A stretch of DNA of 64,000 nt from Hesseltinella vesiculosa (Eukaryota > Mucoromycota > Mucoromycetes > Mucorales > Cunninghamellaceae): contig MCGT01000015.1 in the NCBI GenBank assembly GCA_002104935.1, positions 248,001-312,000 of the forward strand. Direction: 5' to 3'. Positions 59,736 through 64,000 of the stretch are shown here, piece after piece; the stretch's first letter is position 1, and each line of letters opens with the position of its first letter. Below the pieces are notes generated by a model, which searched no databases, was not told the DNA's origin, and was given only the letters and a program-made list of their open reading frames with translations. The translations under genes and the position numbers were made by a program.

Positions 59736-61265
59736 TCATAGGGCCTTGCCTAGCTCCACTTTCCGCTTGAAAGATCGCTCGGCACGATAAGCGACTCGGT
59801 CAAACAAACCAGCCACTGTGAAGATCCCGCCGGTGATGCTGACGATGCTGGTGATTAGGCTAGACAGAGATGACCGCGTTTCTCGGTGAATGATTTGCAT
59901 CGGTGAAATGTCCAACATAAAGTAAACACCTGAAGAAGGAAGTGGAGAAGGGTCATGTCAATCGTGTCTGCTTTCTAAACAGCCAGACCCCACAGACTTA
60001 CCTGGTAGACCGTCGTTGCCATGCAACTCTCGGTCTTGGGAAATGACTGAGTACTGATTGGTGTAGATTGGTCGGCCTTGCAGTGGTATTAATTCAGTCG
60101 AGACAATCTTGAGGTGGTATTGGTAAAGGATTCGAGCTGGCGAAATGAAAGGTGAGTCCCTTTTTTTTTTTTTTTTTTTTTTTTTGGCATGGTAGGGCTT
60201 ACATTTATCTGTGTGTTGACTGGTGCCACCCAAGGGGTTGGTGATGGCCAGAAGATCTTCGGGAACATCTCCGGTTTCCAAGGGACCGAACTTGAGGTAA
60301 TGGATGTCGTGGGACAGATCAAATTTGTGGCCATCGGGGGCACCAGCCATATAGGATTCAACATCGTGTACATGCATTTGTCCAGAAGCAAAGGCTTGGC
60401 CAGGGGCAAAGTGGAAGTGGCCACGCACTTTATTGACGGACAGCTGGCCATGGAGATTACAGCCTTCGTTGGAGTGATTTTCGGTCAGCTCCTTCCAATC
60501 CTCACGGACACACTGGTCGATCTTTTCCATGTCGACCAAGCCCCAGCCTTGTTTTACATACGCTTCGCGCACATCAGCACATGTCGGGCAGCAGCCATCA
60601 TCTCTAATAGGTTTAGCACCATAGCAGCTGCCACAGGTATCCTTGGATTGTAGTGCTTCGTGTACAATATGCGACTTGTCGCCCAATTCTATCGGAAAAA
60701 AAAGACGTGTCAGATCCTCCTGCCTCTCCTTTTTAGGTCGTACCATATTCTTTGGTGGTGTCAATGGTTTGGCCATTTTGGTCCAGTCGCACCTTAAAGA
60801 CATTATGTGAGAGGCCAGAGAGATGCGCACCAGAATCATCCATGACATCCAGGCTGAGAACTGTTTCAAAAAAAGATATTTGTGAGCATCAGAGATAAAT
60901 GGAGAGAATCGCGATGATGCAGACAAATCGACATACGGTGGCAAGGCATGTGTTGAAAAGTGACATTGAATTGGATGTTGAGCTTCTCTTTTCGTCCCTT
61001 ATCGACCACGAGACTGGGCTTCCAGTGAGGTGTGTGATATTCCCATACTTCTGATATAATCAGGTAAAAAATCAGCAATGCGCTGAGCACAGTGACTGAG
61101 GCGCATTCAACATTAATAGAAAAAAGAGATGAGTGCCTTTCCCGTCATTTTCATGTTCTTCGTACCAGTGGCGCCAGTAGTTGTCTTTACGCGAAAGTCA
61201 TCTAGCGTTTTTGCATAGGCATCAAACTGACGAAACCGCAAAAACAGTGAGCCTTGTTTCGCCAT
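59736..61265 (-). CDS. ERV46: Erv46/ERGIC3-type ER-Golgi vesicle protein
   Basis: Six minus-strand exons from about 61265 to 59736. The N-terminus MAKQGSLFLRFRQFDAYAKTLDDFRVKT is diagnostic of Erv46/ERGIC proteins. TM1 (VTVLSALLIFYLIISEVWEY) is followed by a large lumenal domain with cysteine pairs (DTCGSCYGAK, GCCPTCADVREAY), HFHFAPGQAF and LSHDIHYLKFG. TM2 is near the C-terminus (LITSIVSITGGIFTVAGLFD), ending KRKVELGKAL. Role: complex with Erv41, retrieving and sorting cargo between ER and Golgi. An A/T run of about 24 nt lies in one intron at about 60162-60185. Stop codon is TGA at 59738-59736. Confidence 0.92.
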
Positions 61266-61383
61266 GGGCGTTCTTGAAAGAAAATAAAAAGCAAAGAGGT
61301 GGTCTTTTTTTTTTTTTTTTTTTTTTTTGTTGCCGCCCTAAAATCTCTTCTTCCTTTCGCTCACTTCCTTTGCAATGTAGCTG

Positions 61384-61782
61384 TTAGTAATCGTTTTCTT
61401 TAATAAAATATAAAATTCTTTGCTGAATGTCATCCCTAATTTCTCTTGTGCCTTCGATAGTAGCATTTTTTGGATCGGCCAACTTCCAATCGATAATGTC
61501 CACACCCGGCACGTATGGACACGTTTCATTACAGCCCATGGTGATAATCATGCTTGCATTTTTAGCAAGTTCCTCGGTGAGCTTTTGTGGTTTACCATGG
61601 CTCAAGTCGATATCCAGCTCTTTCATGACTTCCACCACATTCGGATGTACCTTGTCGGCAGGCTCTGTGCCGGCAGATATGCCAACAACATTATCAGAGT
61701 GCTTGTGCTTGTTGAACAATGCTGCTGACATTTGTGATCGGCCGGCATTATGCACGCATGCAAATATAATTATTTTTACCAT
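61384..61782 (-). CDS. arsC: Arsenate reductase, bacterial-type (LMW phosphatase fold)
   Basis: Intronless, 132 residues. The P-loop near the N-terminus, ACVHNAGRSQMSAA, has the Cys-X5-Arg-Ser signature (Cys9, Arg15). A second site, TMGCNETCPYVPG, has Cys84 and Cys88, three residues apart. WKLADP supplies the general-acid Asp-Pro. This is the ArsC family built on the low-molecular-weight tyrosine phosphatase fold, common in bacteria and archaea; fungi usually use the unrelated Acr2 (rhodanese/Cdc25 fold). Cys-X3-Cys spacing resembles actinobacterial-type enzymes more than the Cys-X6-Cys of staphylococcal ArsC, so the electron donor is uncertain. Reaction: arsenate to arsenite. It is divergent from ACR3, starts 98 bp apart. 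Single exon plus family distribution suggest horizontal origin (inference). Confidence 0.9.
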   Translation of the reverse strand: MVKIIIFACVHNAGRSQMSAALFNKHKHSDNVVGISAGTEPADKVHPNVVEVMKELDIDLSHGKPQKLTEELAKNASMIITMGCNETCPYVPGVDIIDWKLADPKNATIEGTREIRDDIQQRILYFIKENDY

Positions 61783-61880
61783 GGCGAATGGGGGTGGAAG
61801 TTGGAAAGCGAAAAAAAAAAAAAAGCGGAAGAAACCAAGATTGACTGGGGCAAACTCAGAAAAACGGCCCTTTCGTCCAA
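61783..61880. promoter_or_regulatory. Divergent ArsC/ACR3 promoter
   Basis: Only 98 bp separate the two start codons. The interval contains an A14 run and an inner GAAGAAACCAAGATTGACTGG stretch, and no TATA box. So short a shared region suggests joint induction, probably by arsenic, but no operator is recognisable. Confidence 0.5.
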
Positions 61881-63352
61881 ATGTCTTGCCAGCAAAGACA
61901 ATCAGAGACTCAATGTCAATCAAACTGCACCCCAGAAGTCAATGAGCAAGAACCATGCTATATTTCAAACGACTGCAAGTACGATTACTGCGTGCCGCCT
62001 CCACCTGGCTATGAACCATTGCCACATTCGACTTGTAAGGATCCCTTGCCTCCTACCTAATCATCGTCCTTTGCCTTTGCACCTACTGGCTGTCGCATAA
62101 CCCATCACACTCATATATTTTACTGTCCATTGTTTGTAGCTCTTGTAAAAAAGCTGGGCATCCTGGATCGATTCCTAGTCGTGTGGATCTTGCTTGCCAT
62201 GGTTGTTGGGGTGCTGATCGGTTACTTTGTACCTAGCGTCCAACCTGCATTTGCGACTGTCCAGTTTGGCTCTGTTTCTGTACCTATTGCAGTCGGCCTG
62301 TTGGTCATGATGTACCCAGTTCTTTGCAAAGTTCAATATGAAAAGCTGCCTTCGCTCCTCAGCCACCGATCCATGTGGCAGCAGATTCTGATCTCTGTGG
62401 TCCTGAATTGGATTGTTGGCCCGATCATCATGACTGCCTTGGCCTGGGCTACCCTTCCTGATTTACCTGGCTTCCGCACCGGTGTCATCTTGGTTGGCTT
62501 GGCCAGGTAAGGCGATCATGGAAAGAAAAGAGGGGGAGGGACATGCCCTAACGACACTTCTCTGCTAAAGATGTATTGCTATGGTGATGATTTGGAACGA
62601 TCTGGCTGGCGGTGACCCTAACTACTGTGCCATTCTCGTGGCGATCAATGCTATTTTGCAGATTGCCTTGTTTTCACCCTATGCAATCCTATTTATCAAT
62701 GTCGTGCCTGGCTGGTTTGGCAGTGTAGACGACAGCATGCATCTGACAATGTGGCCCGTCGCCCGAGCTGTTCTGATCTATCTGGGCATCCCTCTGCTTG
62801 CAGGTATGCTAACTCGTCTGGTGGGCTGTATGATCAAGGGCAAGCGCTGGTACGAGCAATCATTCTTACCCCACATTGGACCATTGGCGCTGCTGGGCTT
62901 GATCTACACCATTGTCGTCATGTTTGCCAACCAGGGCCACAGCATCATTGCCAACATCGGATCGGTCTGCCGTGTGGCTGTGCCTCTGCTGATCTACTTT
63001 ATCATCATGTTCTTCGCCACCTTTTTCTCCTGCAAAGCCCTCGGCATTGACTATCCCCTGACTGTCACCCAGTCTTTTACGGCGGGCTCCAACAATTTTG
63101 AGCTGGCCATCAGTATTGCCATTGCTACCTATGGTATCACATCCGAGCAAGCGTTAGCTGCCACCATTGGTCCTTTGATTGAAGTCCCAGGTAATTCAAA
63201 AAAAGAAAAAAGCTGGGCATTTCTGGAATGGTCGCAGTAATACTTTATATCTATGTATTTTAGTTCTCCTTGTCCTTGTGTATGTGGCCATGTACCTCCA
63301 AAAGAAATTGGCTTGGAAGGAACTCAAGGAAGAAGCCTCGGTTGTCTGCTAG
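61881..63352 (+). CDS. ACR3: ACR3-family arsenite exporter
   Basis: Four exons join in frame to 409 residues: 61881-62034, 62140-62506, 62571-63190 and 63264-63352. The body is a ten-helix transporter of the bile-acid/arsenite (BART) superfamily: KKLGILDRFLVVWILLAMVVG, VQFGSVSVPIAVGLLVMMYP, the essential Cys in RCIAMVMIWNDLAGGD, TVTQSFTAGSNNFELAI, and GPLIEVPVLLVLVYVA. Role: plasma- or vacuolar-membrane extrusion of As(III). Unusually, exon 1 adds about 50 residues rich in cysteine (Cys3, 12, 16, 25, 31 and 35) and proline before TM1. I chose the ATG at 61881 because it alone keeps the exon in frame with TM1. Downstream sequence to 63594 holds an A-run and no gene. Confidence 0.92.
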
Positions 63353-63594
63353 CTAATCCTCCTAATTTTTCAAGTCGTAAAAACCAAGAAGTTGGACAAG
63401 ATTTCAGAGGCGGATAAACTCCGAACCGATCAAAAACGATACCAATGAGCCTCACACCGAAGTCGAGGTGAAAGTCAAAAAAAAAAAAAAAAAGTTGGGA
63501 GTATATACAGGTTTATTGCTAGCGTTTCCTTTCAAGATGGCGCCAGGATGGAGTGTTGGCGTCAATAAATGAAAAATAAGGGGAACGAAGGAGG

Positions 63595-63999
63595 TTATGA
63601 TTCTGGTGCTGGGGGATGTGGCGTAGACGAAGATGAGGGGGTGGGTAACAAGGGATCCTGGGTGGGCAGGAGATGAGGGCTACAGGGGGCAGTGGGTGGG
63701 TTGGATTTCGTACCATTGGGATGCGTGTGGGCAGGATCCTGGAGGAGAGAAGAGTCGTGGCCGGGCGACGAGATGCTGTGAGACCGGATGGCGCTGGAAA
63801 GGGACGATTGATAGAGTGGTGCAGGCGGTAAAGGATCAACGGCCGCCTCTTCAATCATCAATCCATTCGCTTGCTTGGGGTGCACAGGGATCGCTGTGGC
63901 CAGGGGCGAGGTGATGTTCTTGCTGCTGGTCCGTTTGTACTTGTCCAGTTCCTTCTTGAGGGCTTCGTTTTCGCGGAGCAGCCGGTCCTTTTCACGTTG
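63595..63999 (-). CDS. Leucine-zipper-like protein, C-terminal part (partial)
   Basis: The frame is open from the right edge on the minus strand and stops with TAA at 63597-63595. The first visible residues QREKDRLLRENEALKKELDK form a heptad coil with Leu/Asn at zipper positions, which fits the zipper of a bZIP or bHLH-zip factor. The remaining 110 residues are Ser/Pro/His-rich and disordered. The DNA-binding part would lie outside the window, so the class is not proven. Confidence 0.6.
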   Translation of the reverse strand, partial: QREKDRLLRENEALKKELDKYKRTSSKNITSPLATAIPVHPKQANGLMIEEAAVDPLPPAPLYQSSLSSAIRSHSISSPGHDSSLLQDPAHTHPNGTKSNPPTAPCSPHLLPTQDPLLPTPSSSSTPHPPAPES

Positions 64000-64000
64000 G

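Overview
This window is nuclear DNA from a filamentous fungus, most likely an early-diverging lineage (Mucoromycota, Mucorales-like). I infer this from genes with many short introns (about 50-100 nt, GT..AG, ends in T-rich tracts before the acceptor), very long A/T homopolymers, a tandem pair of GPI-type chitin deacetylases, an Argonaute, a queuine tRNA transglycosylase accessory subunit and orphan proteins of a kind I recall from mucoralean genomes. No species-level call is possible from sequence alone. I see no tRNA, rRNA or CRISPR.

Layout. 1-8.3 kb: the end of a coiled-coil protein, an ESCRT-III CHMP7-like protein, an SR-type cyclophilin, a 1.5-kb foldback element with about 425-bp inverted arms, and an orphan protein with a degenerate PD-(D/E)XK-like core. 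9-18.5 kb: a p24 cargo receptor, divergent from a fused uridine kinase/UPRT-like gene (14 exons, one of 12 nt), then the GATOR1 subunit Iml1/DEPDC5. 18.7-27.7 kb: cystathionine beta-synthase, QTRT2, a second PD-(D/E)XK-like orphan, a pair of direct repeats and a DUF8032-like regulator. 29-33.4 kb: two paralogous chitin deacetylases with identical exon lengths. 33.4-39.9 kb: a gene-poor, repeat-rich stretch dominated by a 3-kb imperfect palindrome. 39.9-60 kb: tomosyn/Sro7, a J-domain protein, eEF1B, a small basic protein, Argonaute, a PMCA-type Ca2+ ATPase, a Ser-rich unknown, PI31 and a CofD/YvcK-like UPF0052 protein. 59.7-63.4 kb: Erv46, then a divergent arsenic pair: an intronless bacterial-type arsenate reductase (low-molecular-weight-phosphatase fold) and an ACR3 arsenite exporter, 98 bp apart. 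The right edge cuts a leucine-zipper-like protein.

Most genes are unrelated housekeeping functions (secretory traffic: p24, Erv46, tomosyn; nutrient signalling: Iml1; RNA: Argonaute, QTRT2, SR-cyclophilin). The only clear functional pair is ArsC + ACR3, which together would reduce arsenate to arsenite and pump it out. The best candidates for something under-described are this arsenic module, the two PD-(D/E)XK-like orphans and the three repeat structures. Exon chains given below were checked for reading-frame continuity where stated; none has transcript support.
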